A stretch of 64,000 nt of DNA from contig PFFW01000102.1 of the NCBI GenBank assembly GCA_002781745.1, positions 1-64,000 on the forward strand, read 5' to 3'. The position numbers and the translations under genes were made by a program. The notes below the pieces were generated by a model. That model saw only the letters and a program-made list of their open reading frames with translations, was not told the origin of the DNA and ran no database searches. This document shows positions 63,252-64,000 of this stretch, in pieces. Position 1 is the first letter of the stretch. Each line of letters begins with the position of its first letter. The DNA comes from Rhodospirillales bacterium CG15_BIG_FIL_POST_REV_8_21_14_020_66_15 (lineage in GTDB: Bacteria > Pseudomonadota > Alphaproteobacteria > Rhodospirillales > Casp-alpha2).

Positions 63252-63322
63252 AGGTCTATTAGGACAGGCAAAAAGCATGATAACTTCCTGCGCAAATTGC
63301 ACCCCAAAGGAAGGCCACCTGA

Positions 63323-64000
63323 ATGCGTCTGTTATTCCCTTTGTTGGTTGCGCCGCTGCTGTCCGGTTGTTTACTTATCGCGGCAGGAATGGTGGACGCC
63401 ATTGGCGTAAATGATCCAGCTGACGAGGCGACCGTGAAAAAATTCAGAGCCCTCTGCGAAGCAGGATCAGGGCTACAAGTGTATAAGAGTGTGGAAAATG
63501 TGGAGGGTGTATTTGATAGAACCTCGAAGTCGGGCTGCAGCATATGCGAGGACGCACTAGTAAACGCAAAATACGAGTATGTTGAATTTGAAGTTTCTCC
63601 AGATGCCCCCTCTGGCTTTGTACATCCATTCTTATTCGACCGGAGATATACGTTTGTGCCGGGCCTCTATAGGGCGACTTTGAAGCCCGCCCATCACCCT
63701 GATTGCGGGATGTTTTACGAGGTTCACGAAAGTTATTACCCAAACAAGGAATATGCCGCCAAACACCTTGAATATATACACAGAAAATTAGGTGGACGTT
63801 GCATCTCGGTCAACGAGATCGATAAGGTCACGACAGATTACGCGTTCAAAGAATACAGAAGAGAAACAATAACAAAGGAAAGACTTTTCCTATATCGATC
63901 CGAATGGTCAAATTATTACACTGGGGAGCTACATGCAAAATACGCCAAGGTCGTATTGAATAAGAACATCACGAGGCACGAAGCGTTTTATCCCGATAAA
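63323..64000 (+). CDS. predicted lipoprotein of unknown function, truncated by window end
   Basis: Open reading frame of 226 codons to the window edge, absent from the supplied ORF track because it has no stop; signal peptide with lipobox 'MRLLFPLLVAPLLSGC'; AT-rich. Confidence 0.65.
   Translation, partial: MRLLFPLLVAPLLSGCLLIAAGMVDAIGVNDPADEATVKKFRALCEAGSGLQVYKSVENVEGVFDRTSKSGCSICEDALVNAKYEYVEFEVSPDAPSGFVHPFLFDRRYTFVPGLYRATLKPAHHPDCGMFYEVHESYYPNKEYAAKHLEYIHRKLGGRCISVNEIDKVTTDYAFKEYRRETITKERLFLYRSEWSNYYTGELHAKYAKVVLNKNITRHEAFYPDK

Overview
This window is a GC-rich, gene-dense chromosomal segment, most likely from an alphaproteobacterium of Rhodospirillales type. The lineage call is inference from gene content: TrcR/DUF1013, COQ9, three-subunit PntAA/AB/B, CheZ, a fused indolepyruvate:ferredoxin oxidoreductase, and a GTTC-N7-GTTC type SOS site near recA. 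Most of the window is housekeeping or metabolic: purE/purK, pfkA, pyk, def, rpsU, pntAA/AB/B, alaS, recA, meaB, prpE, two further acyl-CoA synthetases, gamma-glutamyltransferase and pepF. The accessory signal is concentrated in a few places: (i) an AT-richer orphan gene at 8573-9442 with a PD-(D/E)XK-like signature; (ii) two tandem CTAG-bounded hairpins at 29619-29786; (iii) a DUF4160/DUF2442-HTH gene pair at 43447-44239, preceded by a promoter embedded in two interleaved perfect inverted repeats, two GC-rich palindromes and a tRNA 3'-end-like fragment; (iv) a TadG/TadE/TadE-like trio between alaS and recA; (v) a mazEF module with an 11-bp perfect upstream inverted repeat, bracketed with an orphan antitoxin-like ORF by an exact 24-bp direct repeat; (vi) an AT-rich lipoprotein ORF running off the right edge, absent from the supplied ORF track. 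No CRISPR array, rRNA, complete tRNA, transposase or integrase was recognised. All family calls are from reading the translations; no searches were run.
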